Part shown: positions 12,336 through 23,535 of the stretch, piece by piece
How the letters are laid out: each line of letters begins with the position of its first letter
Position numbering within the stretch: the first letter of the stretch is position 1
Assembly: GCF_901933205.1 (NCBI RefSeq)
Contig: NC_044596.1
Location: forward strand, 4,280,001 to 4,344,000
Length of the DNA: 64,000 nucleotides
From: Camarhynchus parvulus
Taxonomy: Eukaryota > Chordata > Aves > Passeriformes > Thraupidae
Direction of reading: 5' to 3'
The notes under the pieces: generated by a model
Told to the model about the DNA's origin: nothing
Seen by the model: only the letters and a program-made list of their open reading frames with translations
The model's database searches: none
Translations under genes and position numbers: made by a program

Positions 12336-12520
12336 CACTCAGCCCGGAATTTTTTTCACTCCATCCTGAGGTCGCTGCTCCCAAATTCCTGCTGGTTTCC
12401 CCCAGATCTGCCCTTTCCCAGCGCTCTGAGCCCCCTCCACTCCCCCAAACCCTCCCATCCCCCAAATGCCCCAGCTCGGGGGGGCTCTGGAGGAGCCAAA
12501 CGAGGCCGGGACGGACGTAC

Positions 12521-12627
12521 CCCCTGTCCCTTCCTCCTCTTCTTCTACTCCTCCTCCTCCTCTGGGCTGCAGGGGCTGGGGAAGGGCTTGGGAAGGGCTT
12601 GGGAAGGGCTTGGGAAGGGCTTTTAAG
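12521..12627 (-). promoter_or_regulatory. OPTC: Candidate OPTC noncoding exon 1 and TATA-like box
   Basis: Opticin genes normally have a 5' noncoding exon. On the minus strand a TTAAAA box (complement 12621-12627) is followed about 100 nt later by a good donor GTACGT (complement of 12515-12520), giving a candidate exon near 12590-12521. A second donor-like GTAAGG near 12735 is an alternative. This is a motif match without transcript support. Confidence 0.2.
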
Positions 12628-13044
12628 GCACGGAGAGGAGGAGAGGAGGAGGAGGAGGAGGAAGGGGCAGCTCGGGGGTCTGGCCGAGGGGACAGGCAGG
12701 ACGCGGCCAATCAAACCCGCGGTCCCCTGCTGGGTCCTTACATTGTCCCCAAGGCCACCAGCCCGGAGGTGGCTCCGCTCCAGCAGCCCGAGCTGAGAGG
12801 GGCTGGGAGGGGCGGGATCGGAGGGGAGCGAGCGGCGACACCGCCCGGGTGTCTCCAGGGGCGCTGGGGACAGAGCCAGTGCCACCCCAGCAGGTGCCAC
12901 CAGAGGGGGACTCCCGCCTGTGCCCGGCCCCAGGGATGCCCCAAAGCACCGGGGGACCCCAGTGAGCAGCCCAGGGTTTGGGGGGGCTGCAGAGACCCGC
13001 CAGGGCAGCGATGGATGGGGACATTGAGCTCATCCAGCCCCGTT

Positions 13045-13412
13045 CTCCTCCCGGGGGTGCAGCACCCCAAACCTTCTCTCTCTGGGGTGGTTTTGGGGTT
13101 TTTTGGGGACAAGGAGCCACTGTGAATGCCGGGGGAGCTCAGCACCCCCAGTCTTCACTCTTTGAGGTGGTTTTGGTTTTTTTGGGGGGGAGGCAGAGTC
13201 GTTGTGGGTGCAGGGGGGGCTCAGCACCCCCAACATTCACTCCCTGGGGTGGTTTTGGGGTTTTTTGGGGAGGGGAAGCTGTTGTGTGCGCAGGGGGGCT
13301 CAGCACCCCAAACCTTCATTCTTTGGGGTGGTTTTTTTGGTTTTTTTGGAGAGGAGGAGCTGCTGTGGGTGCAGGGGGGCTCAGCACAGCTCCCCTCATT
13401 GGGGCAGGGTGT
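13045..13412. repeat. ~75-bp minisatellite (CTTTGGGGTGGTTTTGGGGTTTTTT)
   Basis: About five copies of a unit made of a CAGCACCCC...CTTCACTC portion, a GGGGTGGTTTTGGGG portion and a GTGGGTGCAGGGGGGCT portion. Diverged copies recur at about 14140-14312, separated by a different repeat. Confidence 0.88.
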
Positions 13413-13869
13413 GAAACCCCCCATGCCCCTTTTGTCCTTTGCGGGGGGGAGGCCACCCCCCTCCTTGGGGATGTCACCGCGGGGCTGGCACACCCCGGGA
13501 GGGGCAGACGAGAATGGCAGCCCCTCCTGGGCAGCCTCGTGCCCACCCACCCACCCACGGCCGCGAAAATGTTCCCGTCGCCAGCGGCGCATCGCCCCCC
13601 ACGCACCCACCCACCCTCCCGGAGCACCCATCTGCTCGGGGAGGGGGGGGGGCGGCCGAGGACACCCCCCAGCCCCCCAGCCCCCCGGGGACACCCGGAG
13701 CTCCCCGGGGACACCCCCGCAGCCCCCCAGCCCCCGCCGTGTCCCCCCCTGGCCAGGACGGCCCCGCTCATTAGCGGCCGCTAATCTTCATTAAGCCCCT
13801 CATTAGGCGGCTCGGTGGGCACCGGGACGGAGCCGATGTGACAGATTGGGGGGTGGGAAAAGGCAGGCT

Positions 13870-14130
13870 GGATCAGGGTACCCTGGGACAGTGGGGTCCC
13901 TGGGGGTGAGGGGTCCCAAAGAGTGAAGGGGTCCCCAAAGATGACGGGTCCCCAAAGAGTGAAGGGGTACCTGGGGGTGAAGAAATCCCCAAGGATGAAG
14001 GGTCCCCAAGGATGAAGGACCCCAAAGGGCAGTGGGATCCCCGGGGGTGAAGGGTCCCAAAGAGTGAAGGGGTCCCCAAGTGTGAAGGGTCCCAAAGGGC
14101 AGTGGAGTTCCCTGGGGTGAAAGGTCCCCA
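13870..14130. repeat. GGGTCCCCAAAGAGTGAA minisatellite
   Basis: Imperfect copies of an 18-35-bp unit built from GGTCCC(C)AAAG and GTGAAGGGGT, lying between the two blocks of the ~75-bp family. Confidence 0.85.
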
Positions 14131-14139
14131 GGACAGTGA

Positions 14140-14312
14140 AGGGTTCAATCCTTGGGGTGGTTTGGGGGTTTTTGGGGAGGGGGAATCGGTGTGGGTGCAG
14201 GGGGAGTTCAGCATCCCAAACCTTCACACACGGAGAGGTTTTGGGTTTTTCTGGGGAGGGGGAGCCAGTGTGGGTGCAGAGGGGGCTCAGCACCGCTCCC
14301 CTCATTGGGGCA
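14140..14312. repeat. Second block of the ~75-bp G/T-rich minisatellite
   Basis: Two to three copies share the GGGGTGGTTTGGGGGTTTTT and GTGTGGGTGCAGGGGG modules with the block at 13045-13412. The following GC-rich stretch 14430-14670 has a GGA run and CCCAG pentamers but no recognisable exon. Confidence 0.8.
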
Positions 14313-14684
14313 CGGTGAGGAGATGGCTCCGACATCCCCGGGCAGGGAAAACCCCCCTGGCAGTGGGGGATTCACAGCGGGGTTATGAAACAGCGGGATT
14401 GGGGTGGGGGGCGGCTGTGTGCGTGCTCTGCACAGCACAAACGCGCACAAACCCGCTCGGCCCCCCCCCGGGAGCGGCCCCCCGGCCCATCCCACATCCT
14501 CACACCTTCCCCCGCTGCCGCCCTCCCGCTCCGCTCGGGAATCGCGGGGGGCAGCGCAGGGGGAGCGGCGCAGGGGACGAGGAGGAGGAGGAGGAGGAGG
14601 AGCCGCTGCCACCGCCCACCCAGCCCAGCCCAGCCCAGCCCAGCCCGATCCCGCTGCTGCCGGCTGGGAGAGGGGCTGGGACCC

Positions 14685-15295
14685 CATGGATGGGACCCCG
14701 AATCCCAGATTTTACAGGGAAGGATGCAGGATGCTGGGATGGTGATGTGACCACACGGATGTGTCCCTGAATCCTCAGAATTTGCAGGGAAGAATTCAGG
14801 ATGCTGGAATGGGGCTGTAACCCCGTGGATGTATCCCTGAATCCTCAGATTTTACAGGGAAGGATGTGGGATGCTGGAATGGGGCTGTGGCCCCACAGAT
14901 GTGTCTCTGAATCCTCAGATTTTACAGGGAAGGATGTGGGATGCTGGAATGGGGCTGTGGCCCCACAGATGTGTCTCTGAATCCTCAGATTTTACAGGGA
15001 AGGATGTGGGATGCTGGAATGGGGCTGTGGCCCCATGGATATGGATGTAGGATTTTGGGATGGGGCTGTAACCCCATGGATGTGGCCCCTAATCCCAGAT
15101 TTTACAGGGAAGGATTCAGGATGCTGGGATCAGGCTGTGACCTCATGGATGTGGATGCAGAATTTTGGGATGGTGCTGTTGTCCCACAGATGTGTCCCTG
15201 CATCCCAGATTTTACCGGGAAGGATGTAGGATGCTGGAATGGAGCTGTGACCCCACACATGTGTCCCTGCATCCCGGATTTTGGAACCCTGTGAC
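14685..15295. repeat. ~61-bp minisatellite (ATTTTACAGGGAAGGATG family), block A
   Basis: About ten copies of a unit containing CAGATTTTACAGGGAAGGAT, GATGCTGGAATGGGGCTGT and a CCC-AT-GATGTGTCCCTGAATCC portion. Neighbouring copies differ mainly by substitutions and by a shortened form with GATGTGGATGTAGGATTTTGG. Confidence 0.92.
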
Positions 15296-15855
15296 AGATC
15301 CCAGCTGCTGCCAGGGGTGGGAGAGCAGCCTTGGAGATTTCCATGAAATTCACCCCAGGGAGGTTTGTAGGGCTTCTCCTGGGGCCATGGGCGCAGCTCA
15401 TGGCTGTCACCCACCCTGATGTTCAGTGCCACCTCCTGCCAGCGTGACACAGCCCTGGGAGCTGCAGCCAAGACGAGCCTCTCCTAATTAGCAGGGCTGC
15501 TCATTAGGGAAGGACGTGGGGCAGGAACCTGGCCTGCAGGTGTGACACCTGCTTGGACACCAGGGCTGTGAGCCCAACCCCTCAAACCCTGCTTTGGGGT
15601 CAAGGTTTGGGGTCAAATCCCATCCCCACCCCACGGGCAGGGACACCTTGCACCAGCCCAGGGGCTTGGAATCCAGGGGCATCCAGGGATTCTCTGGGAA
15701 TTCCATCCCAGCCAAGAATTCCTTCCCAAATTCAGCATCCCTCCAGCCAAAACCCCAAAACCCCCAAAAACATTGGAAGAGTCATCCCCAGGCAAGGAAA
15801 TTTTGGATGAAGCAGCCCCTGGGGAAGGCGAGGATGGATCAGGGAGAGGCTCAGG
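15296..15855. other. Intergenic sequence downstream of PRELP
   Basis: Unique noncoding DNA between the ~61-bp minisatellite and the inferred PRELP 3' end. No exon or element is recognised. Confidence 0.5.
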
Positions 15856-15871
15856 GTCCCTTGTGAATGAC

Positions 15872-15877
15872 TTTATT
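15872..15877 (-). terminator. PRELP: PRELP polyadenylation signal
   Basis: The complement of TTTATT gives AATAAA on the minus strand in the context GGAAATAAAGTCATTCACAA, a typical poly(A) signal with a CA cleavage context 10-15 nt on. It implies a PRELP 3'UTR of about 1.55 kb (17419 down to about 15855), consistent with the long 3'UTR of PRELP in other vertebrates. Confidence 0.55.
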
Positions 15878-16559
15878 TCCACTGCTGCAGGGAGTGGGAG
15901 TGAAAATCCCATAAAGTTGCCGGGTTGGGAGGTGCAGGTGGCTTTGGGAATATCTGTACATTCTACCAGTCTATATACACATCAGATATAAATATATATA
16001 AATCCAGGGGGGTCTCTGTCCGGGTTTAGGGCTGAAACCTGTCCCTACCCAACAGCAGGGAGAGCTGCAAAGGAGATTTTATCATCAGGGAAAACCCTCC
16101 TTAATTAGCAGGAGGTTTTAATTAATGGGAAAAGGGGAGCACCCCTGTGCCAGCTGCAGGGAGGAGGACACGGTGGCCTTCCGTGGCCGTCCTGGGAAGG
16201 GTCAGTTCTGCTGGCTGGACACAAAGGAGCTTTCTTTGGTTTATTTAATGCTCATTGCAGTTGGATTTTGATTCTTTTTTTTTTCTCCTCTCTAATGCTC
16301 GGCCTTTAAATCCAAATCCTGAGACTCAGGAAGAAAAGAAGAGAATAATCCCCCCTAAACCCGGACACCCAATAAATGCAGGTACAGCTATTGGGGGGGG
16401 AAGCGATACATGTGGGGATGGGGAAGAGCAGGGATAAAAATAGCCCTTCCAAAGGATGATTCTTCCCTTTTCTTCTCCCTTCCTTTTATTTCTAATCAAA
16501 AAAAAAAGGGTAAAACCCAGCCATGTGTGGCTCCAGAGGGAAACTGAGCCGTGGATGTG

Positions 16560-16950
16560 GCTCTGGAGCCTCAGATCTCAGAGGGAAAGGTGCAGGATTT
16601 TGGGATGGGGATGTGACCCCACAGATCTGTCCCTGCATCCTCAGATTTTACAGGGAAAGATGCAGGATGCTGGAATGGGGCTGTTATTCCATGGATGTGG
16701 CCCTTGATCCTAGGTTTTACAGGGAAGAAATCAGGGGTTTGGGGTGGGCTGTGACCCCATGAATGTGGTTCTGCACCCAAAGATTTTACAGGGAATGATG
16801 CAGGACTTTGGGATGGGGCTGTGTCCCCATGGATGCGGATGCAGGATTTTTGGATGGAGCTGTTATTCCATGGATGTTGTCCTTGGTTCCCAGATTTTAC
16901 AGGGAAGAAATCAGGATTTTGGGATGGGGCTGTGACCCCATGGAACAGTT
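16560..16950. repeat. ~61-bp minisatellite (ATTTTACAGGGAA family), block B in PRELP 3'UTR
   Basis: About six copies of the same unit family as block A at 14685-15295 (CAGATTTTACAGGGAA, TGGGATGGGGCTGT, CCCATGGATGTGG). It sits inside the inferred PRELP 3'UTR, so if that UTR is right the repeat is transcribed. Confidence 0.9.
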
Positions 16951-17419
16951 CTAGGATGGGGATTTAGATCCTCTTCTGGAGAAATGTGGAGCCAAAGCTC
17001 TCCAGAAGGGTGGGTGACAGGAGTGTCCCCATCCCCTGGGATGGCCTGATTGTCCATCCTCCCTGCACTTCCACGGACCCCACCACCCTCAGCTCCAGTT
17101 CATCCCATCCAAAATCCAACCAGGAATGTTTCATGGTGCTGGACACACGCCGAGCCCAGCGGCTCCATCTGGACCGACCCCAAACCCTGTGGGGCACCAA
17201 GGGAGAGGCGGAGCCGGGGGACAAGGACAGCGAGCTGTGACCAGGGGTGGCACTGGGGGAAAGCGGTCCCCAAGGAGCCACCGGTGTCCCCGCTGGGCAG
17301 GAAAAGGGGGGACGGGGAGAGGGATCAGGCGGGCAGTGAGCAGGGGGAGAGGGAGGAGAGAGGGTCCCACGTGTGTGAAAAGTCCGAGCAAAGCCGGGCC
17401 TGGGAGAGGCGGGGCAGGG

Positions 17420-19256
17420 CTAAAACACCACGGACTGCAGCAGGCGGAAACACAGCATCAGGTCCAGAGGGATGGGCGGCTTCAGCAGGTTCCCGTCCAG
17501 CCGCAGGTAGCGCAGCCGGGGGACGCTGTCCAGGTCGGAGGGAGAGAAATCCTGGATGGACACCAGCGAGGTGGGGCAGATCTGCGTGCCGTTGATTTCT
17601 GCGGGGACAGGGGACGCAGAGGGGTGAGGGGTAGGGAAATGGGAATGTGGAGAGGAGGAGCGGTGGGTTAGGGAAAAGGAAATGTGGAGAAGAGGAAGAG
17701 TGGGATAGGGGTTAGGGAAAAGGGAATGTGGATAGGGATTTTTGAACCCGCCCTGTTATTGAACCCCAAATTGAGGTTGTTTTGTCGCCGAAAGGGACAA
17801 TCCCAGGAAAATCTGGCTTTTGATCAGGAGCGAAGTAGGTCACGTTCCTCGGGAGCGCAGCGCGGGATGCGGTGGCATTCCGGAGACAAAAGGGATCACT
17901 CCGCCCCCGGAACCCGCCGAGCCAGCCCCGAGCTTCCCAAAAAAACATCAAGGAATGGTGTGGGACATCCCTGGCTGCTCTGCCTCCATGGCAGCCTTGT
18001 CTTCCCCGTTCCTTCCCCTCTCTGGGACGTTCCCTCACCATCCCGAGCCGTGTGTTTGGCATCCGTCCCTAAAACTTGTGCCCAGACTCTCCTCGTTAAA
18101 TATCCTGATTTTCCCAGGGAAGAGCCCTTCCAAGGGCAGGTGGCCCTAAAGAAGACAGCTGGGAAAAGTCCTGCAGCACCAGGGGGGATTCACTCTGCTC
18201 CTCCCCTTCCACGCAGATCCTCCCTCCACCCTTGCTGCTCCCGCCTCATCCCACCCCTTTGAAGGGATCACATCCCACCAGGTGAGAAATTACTTTTCCA
18301 AGGTTTTTCTCCCCAAAAAACTCACTCTCGATGGAGTTGTTGTTCAGGTAGAGGTGCTCCAGCTTGGGGCTGATGAAGGGCACGTTGGTGAGCTTGTTGT
18401 GGGCCAGGTGCAGCACCAGCAGGTTGGTGAGGTTGAAGGAATTTTTGGGCAGCCCCTTATCCGAGATCTGGTTGTAGTTGAGCCGGATGAAAGCCAGGTT
18501 GGGAAACTCCTTGAAATAATCACTGGGGATGTCCTCAATGTTGTTCCTGTCCAGGAAGAGCTGGTGGATGGCGCTGGGCACGCCGGGGGGCATCTTCCTC
18601 AGGATGTTGTGGGCCAGGTTGAGCTGCATGAGGTTCTTGAGCCCCTTGAAGGTGTTCTTGTTGAAGACACCGTCGCTCAGCTTGTTGTGGTGCAGGTCCA
18701 GCAGCACCAGGTTCTCCAGCTTGTTGAAAACCCCAGCAGGGATCTTGGAGATCTGATTCCTGCTGAGCCTCAGCTGCTCCAGGTTGGGCGGCAGGAAGGC
18801 GGGCACCTCCTTCAGCTGGTTCCTCTCCATGTAGAGGAAGATGAGGTTCTCCAGCTTCTCCAGCACCTTTCTGTCCACCTTGCGGATGCGGTTGTTGTCC
18901 AGGTTGACCCACTTGAGGCCGGTGGCGTTGCGGAAGGACTCCTCGGGCAGGTCGGCGATGAAGTTGTTCTGCAGGTACAGGTAGTGGATGCGCGCTGGGA
19001 TCAGCGGCACTGTGCGCAGGTTGCGGCTGTCGCAGTACAGCGCCGACGGGAAGTCGGGCGGGCAGTAGCACTCCCGAGGGCAGTCGGGGAACACGGACGG
19101 GGGGCCCGGAGGGAGGGGAGGGGGCAGCTCAGTGGGCTCCACGGGCTCCTCGAAGGGCAAGGGAGGCCGGGTGGGTCTGCGGGGCGGTTTGCGGCGCTGC
19201 CCGCTCGCCACCAGCGCCAGCGCCAGCAGAAGGAGGAACGCCAGGGCCGCCCTCAT
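17420..19256 (-). CDS. PRELP: Prolargin / PRELP (class II SLRP), two coding exons
   Basis: PRELP is a secreted matrix protein that links basement-membrane heparan sulfate to collagen. Minus-strand coding exons are 19256-18326 and 17598-17420, joined through GTGAGT...CCCCGCAG after codon Glu310 (gag a|aa). The protein is 369 aa against 382 in human. I chose the ATG starting MRAALAFLLL because the acceptor CCCTGCAG lies at 19272-19273, so the upstream in-frame Met is intronic. Residues 1-19 are a signal peptide, 20-33 a short Arg/Pro-rich heparin-binding stretch (QRRKPPRRPTR), and 40-53 the Pro-rich linker. The class II Cys cap CX3CXCX9C is at C59, C63, C65 and C75, followed by about 11 leucine-rich repeats and the C-terminal C318/C360 cap. 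N-glycosylation sequons are at N110, N275, N306 and N313. The basic N-terminus is shorter than in mammals. The frame is fully intact. Confidence 0.98.
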
Positions 19257-19299
19257 GGTCTGGGTGATTTCCTGCAGGGACACGAGGAGAGGGGTTGGG

Positions 19300-19721
19300 T
19301 GTCGCAGACATCTTTTATGAAAAATCCTTTTGTCGCAGACATCTTTTCGTTAAAAATCTTTCTTAGGATTTTTTTTTTCCTTCTGAGAAGCTGAGAGGCC
19401 TCAGGAACAAAATGCAAACAATGATTATCTGCTGCTGTGGAATGCAACAGGTGGATCTGTGATTGGTATCATGTGGATGTTTCTAATTATGGCCAATCAC
19501 AGTCCAGCTGGCTCGGACAGAGAGTCCGAGCCACAAACCTTTGTTGATTCATTCTTTTCTATTCTTAGCCTAGCCTTCTGATGAGAACTTTTTCTTCTTC
19601 TATTCTTTTAGTGTAGTTTTAATGTAATATATATCTTAGAATAATAAATCAAGCCTTCTGAAATATGGAATCCGGTCTACGTCTCTTCACTCATCCTAAG
19701 ACCCCTGTGACCACCGTCACA
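19300..19721 (+). mobile_element. Solo ERV LTR (copy 1) in PRELP intron 1
   Basis: A TG...CA-bounded element of about 422 bp. It has paired CCAATCACAG motifs, AT-rich TATA-like sequence, AATAAA near 19643, and a GTCTCTTCACTCATCC...CACCGTCACA U5-like end, which fixes plus orientation. The 5' edge contains a local duplication of TGTCGCAGACATCTTTT (19300 and again at about 19333). It starts 28 bp from the PRELP exon acceptor at 19272. The family resembles LTRs common in songbird genomes. Confidence 0.85.
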
Positions 19722-20080
19722 TCCTTTCCTTAAGATTTTTCCTTCTGAGAAGCTGAGAGGCCTCAGGAACAAAATGTAAATGTTGATTATCTGCTGCTGT
19801 GGAGTGCAACAGGTGGATCAGTGATTGGCCCATGTTAATTGTTTCTAATTAATGGCCAATCACAGTCAGCTGGCTCAGACAGAGAGTCCGAGCCACAAGC
19901 CTTTGTTATCATTCTTTCTTATTCTAATCTTAGCTAGCCTTCTGATGAAATCCTTTCTTCTATTCTTTTACTATAGTTTTAATATAATATAGATCATAAA
20001 ATAATAAATCAGCCTTCTGAAGCATGGAGTCAGGTCCTCGTCTCTTCCCTCAACCTCAGACCCCTGTGAACACCATCACA
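19722..20080 (+). mobile_element. Solo ERV LTR (copy 2, 5'-truncated), tandem with copy 1
   Basis: This second copy of the same LTR is directly joined to copy 1. It lacks roughly the first 25 bp and ends CACCATCACA. No internal retroviral sequence lies between the two. The pair differ by scattered substitutions, so they are not a fresh assembly duplication. Confidence 0.85.
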
Positions 20081-22474
20081 TGTTGGGGAGGGGTTGGTTG
20101 AGGGATTGTCACCTCCCCAATTTCCATCACCCCTGGAGGGGGAAAATCCCCCACCCAACCCAGGAACCGCAGGGACCCCCTTGGCCACCATTTTCCAGGG
20201 CCACCTCTGCCAGCGCCAGCTCCCTTTGGAGCCATCCCACCCTTTCCTGGGGCTCCAAGGAATTTACTTTCTCCAGGAAATGATTCTGTTTTCACCCCTC
20301 CTGCAGGCCCAGCCTGTTCCTGCCGGCTCCCATCTGGCTCCGGTTAACCCCGCACGCCTCCTGGGCCGGCTGCTTTCCATCAGGGCTCTGGCATGTCGCT
20401 GGGGGAAGGGAGGAGCAGGGAAGGAGCCAACAGAGCCCAGAGCTGCCGGATCCTGAGCCCAGCAGAGCTGCAGCAGGTCCTGCTTGGGGATGGATGTGAT
20501 CCTGGCTCTACATTCCAGGTTTGGTGCCAAGGAAAATGGGAAAATCTGTGATGGGGACCTGCTGTTTGTGCAGTGACCTTCCCATTCCATCAGAATCCTG
20601 CTCCTTCCCTGGCCACACCACATGGATCTCGCTCCCAGAGCTTTCCATGGGATCTCAGAGCTTTCCATGGGGTTTTTCCTCTGCTCCAGAATCTGGATTT
20701 CAACCCCTACAAGCACCCGAGAGAACTGAGGTCTGAGCTTGGCCCGGTGCAGAGGGGAGGGAGCAGCTGGGAGGTGACATTCCAGCTGGGAGGTGACATT
20801 CCATCCAGGACACGATACTCCAAGCTGTGATCCACGTGTTGGATCCACTCAGGCCGCCCAGCAATGTCCCAGCAGGGTGGGGGACAGGGCAGCGCTGTCA
20901 CCCCGCGGGTGATTTGACATCCCAGATGTCTGAGGACTCAGCACAGAGCAGGAACAGCCACCCGAGCCAGGAATTCTGGCTGGAGAGTGACAAAATCCTG
21001 TGGAATTCTGTCAGCACAGACGGGCAGTGGCGGGAGGGTGACACCGCCCCTTTTCTCCACCCCTCATCCCCCAGGGACTGTCCCAGCCCTGTGACACTGC
21101 CACCACCCTTCCCCTGGGGTGCTGGTCCCCAGCCTGCCTGGAGAAAGCAGGACCCACTTTTTTTTTTTTTTTCCAAGCAAACTGCAGGAAAGCATTCCCA
21201 AAAAAACAGGGATGCGACGAGCCCGAGGCCACCACAACGTCACCATCCCTGGAAGATTCCAAGCCAGCTCTCCCAGGAAAAGCTGGAAGCCTGTTCTCCA
21301 CCCAGTTGGATTTACTGGCATGAGTTTCAGGAGCAGAATTCCCAAATCCCACCCTCTGATCCGACCAGAGCCCTGCCAGACTATGGGACAGCTCCATTCC
21401 AGCTGCCCACAAGGAATCCACGCCACTGGAAAAAAGTTAAGTCATGGAGCAACGGAGGAATTCAGGAAACCGACGGCCTGGCGTGGAAAAAAGGCTCAAT
21501 TCATGGATAAAACCAGCCCTGACACCTCCTCGGTCTGCAGGGCCAAGGCACCCAACAGATCCCAGGGTTTTTCCCAGAAGGAGGCAGCTGCTTCATCAGC
21601 CATCCCGGTTACAATGGACAAAAAAACCCCAAAAATTAAAAAAAAAAAAATCGATGCAACAGCTGGAAATTCCAGCCCCGAATGCCGCTGGGGTTTGCTC
21701 TGCGCATAGTTTCTCTTCCCTGCATCCCAGTAACCCCCAGCTCCCAGCGGCGCTGGCTGCCAGCCCCGGGACGGGCGCCAAGGGCAGGGAGAAGCCGCCA
21801 CCCCGGGGCGAGAGGGAGCCGTGCAAAGGTCACCGAGGGGGATTTGTCACGGGCCAGGTCCCCGCGATGTCCCTCGGGTGCCTCCTGCAGCGGTGAGGGG
21901 AGAGGGAGCAGCTGCATCCCGGTGTTTGTCCAAGATCCCTCTCCCGCAGAGGGATAAAGGGAATTTAAACTCTGGGAGAGGCAGGAAAAGCTTGGAGCAG
22001 GGCCCCTTTCCAGCTCGTTGTTAGCTCCTCTCGCACATTCCCGCAATTCCCATCAGCCCTGGTGGGGGAAAATCCCCCTTTCCAGCCTGGGAGCGGGAAT
22101 GTCGGAGCAGAACGAGATAAAAATAACCACAAGGATCGGGCAAAGCTCCTTCCTTGGCTTCCCTCGCGTCCAGCACCGCTCGGGTCTCTGCGAGAGCCTG
22201 ACCCAGCCCGGAGCTCGTCATCCAGCGCCTCTGGAGCGCTGGGAATCGTGGAAAAAGAAGGAGGGCAGCCAGGCTGTCACCCGCGCGTCGCCGGGGTCCC
22301 TTGGGAAGCGCAGCCCTGATGCAACAACCCCGCGCTTCTCGCCCTTTCCCAACCCTTTCCCAGCGAGCAGCGGAGCCGGGCTGGAGCCGGGGCTGGGTTC
22401 TGCCGCCAGGGATCGGTGACACCCGCCAGGGCTCAGCCAGGACACGGCGACAACAGCGCTGGGCTCCTGCCAGA

Positions 22475-22830
22475 GACCCCGGGATCCTCCCCAAAGGCTC
22501 ATCCCGTCCTTTGCTCCTGGGTCCTCATAGACCCCGGGATCCTCTCCAAAGGTTCCTCCCTTCCTCTGCTCCCGGCTCCCCACAGCCCCCGGGATCCTTC
22601 CCAAAGCTCATCCCGTCCCCTGCTCCCGGATCCCCAGAGTTCCCTGGGATCCTTCCCAAAAGTTCATCCCGTCCTCTTCTCCCGGGTTCCCACAGCCCCC
22701 GGGATCCTCCCCAAAGGCTCATCCCGTCCTTTGCTCCCTGGTCCCCAGAGTCTCCCGGATCCTTCCCAAATCTTATCCCGTCCCCTGCTCCTGGGATCCT
22801 TCCCAAAGGCTCATCCCGTCCTCCGCTCCC
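22475..22830. repeat. ~60-bp minisatellite (CCCCGGGATCCTCCCCAAAGG)
   Basis: About six imperfect copies with core GGGATCCT(T/C)CCCAAAGGCTCATCC, followed by CGTCC...GCTCC and a CCCACAGCC or CCCAGAGTC spacer. Confidence 0.88.
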
Positions 22831-23287
22831 TCCTCCCGTGGGAAGGCGGCCCTGGCCGGGAGCACCTTCCCCTGCTCTCTCGGTCTCAGCAATTCCTCCC
22901 TCCCTGCGTGTCCCGACCCTTCCCAGCGCCGCTCCCGGCTCGGATCCCGCTGCCACACGCAGTGGGAATGGCTGGACAGGGACAAAAGCGGATTCTGGCT
23001 GCCAAAGCGCCGCCGGTCCGGACCCCACACACGCCCCGCTCGCCCCCCACAAGCAGCCGCCTCGCCTCGTTCCGCTTCTCCCTCAGGCTGGGAAGCGGCT
23101 CCGACGCCTCATTCCCTCCTCCCCAGCCTCTTCCAAGGGTAGGGGAAACCTCCCACAGCTGCGCTTTGATCTCCTCCCGGGCTGGAAGCGCTGATCCCTC
23201 ATTCCCCGGGGAGCAGGGACGCGATTCCCGCATTCTGGCTGGGCCAGGGAAGGGCTCTGGGATGCCCTGGGCGCCACAAGAAGCACG

Positions 23288-23535
23288 GCCGGGATCGCGG
23301 GATCCCAGAATCCCATAATCCCAGAATCCCAAGGGTTGAAGGATCCCAGGATCCCAAAGAACGCAGGATCCCAGGATTGCAGAAAACCAAAATCCCAGGA
23401 TCCTAGAATCCCATGATCCCAGGATCTCAAGATCACACGATCCCAGGATCGCAGAATCCCAAAATCCCAGAATCCCATGATCCCACGATTCCATGATCAC
23501 AGGATCCCGGGACTGCAAGATCCCAGGACCCCCAG
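23288..23535. repeat. ATCCCAGA/ATCCCATG short tandem repeat
   Basis: About 250 bp of imperfect 8-10-bp units (GATCCCAGGATC, AATCCCAGA). Many are palindromic GATC-containing units. Confidence 0.88.

Noticed and set aside
19256..19283. Upstream in-frame Met for PRELP (MSLQEITQTM)
   Set aside because: A 3' splice site CCCTGCAG falls between this Met and the signal-peptide Met, so the upstream codons are intronic and exon 2 begins at 19271.
18282..19394. 370-codon plus-strand frame opposite PRELP
   Set aside because: It is the antisense shadow of the PRELP coding exon. The minus-strand frame encodes the unmistakable PRELP protein.
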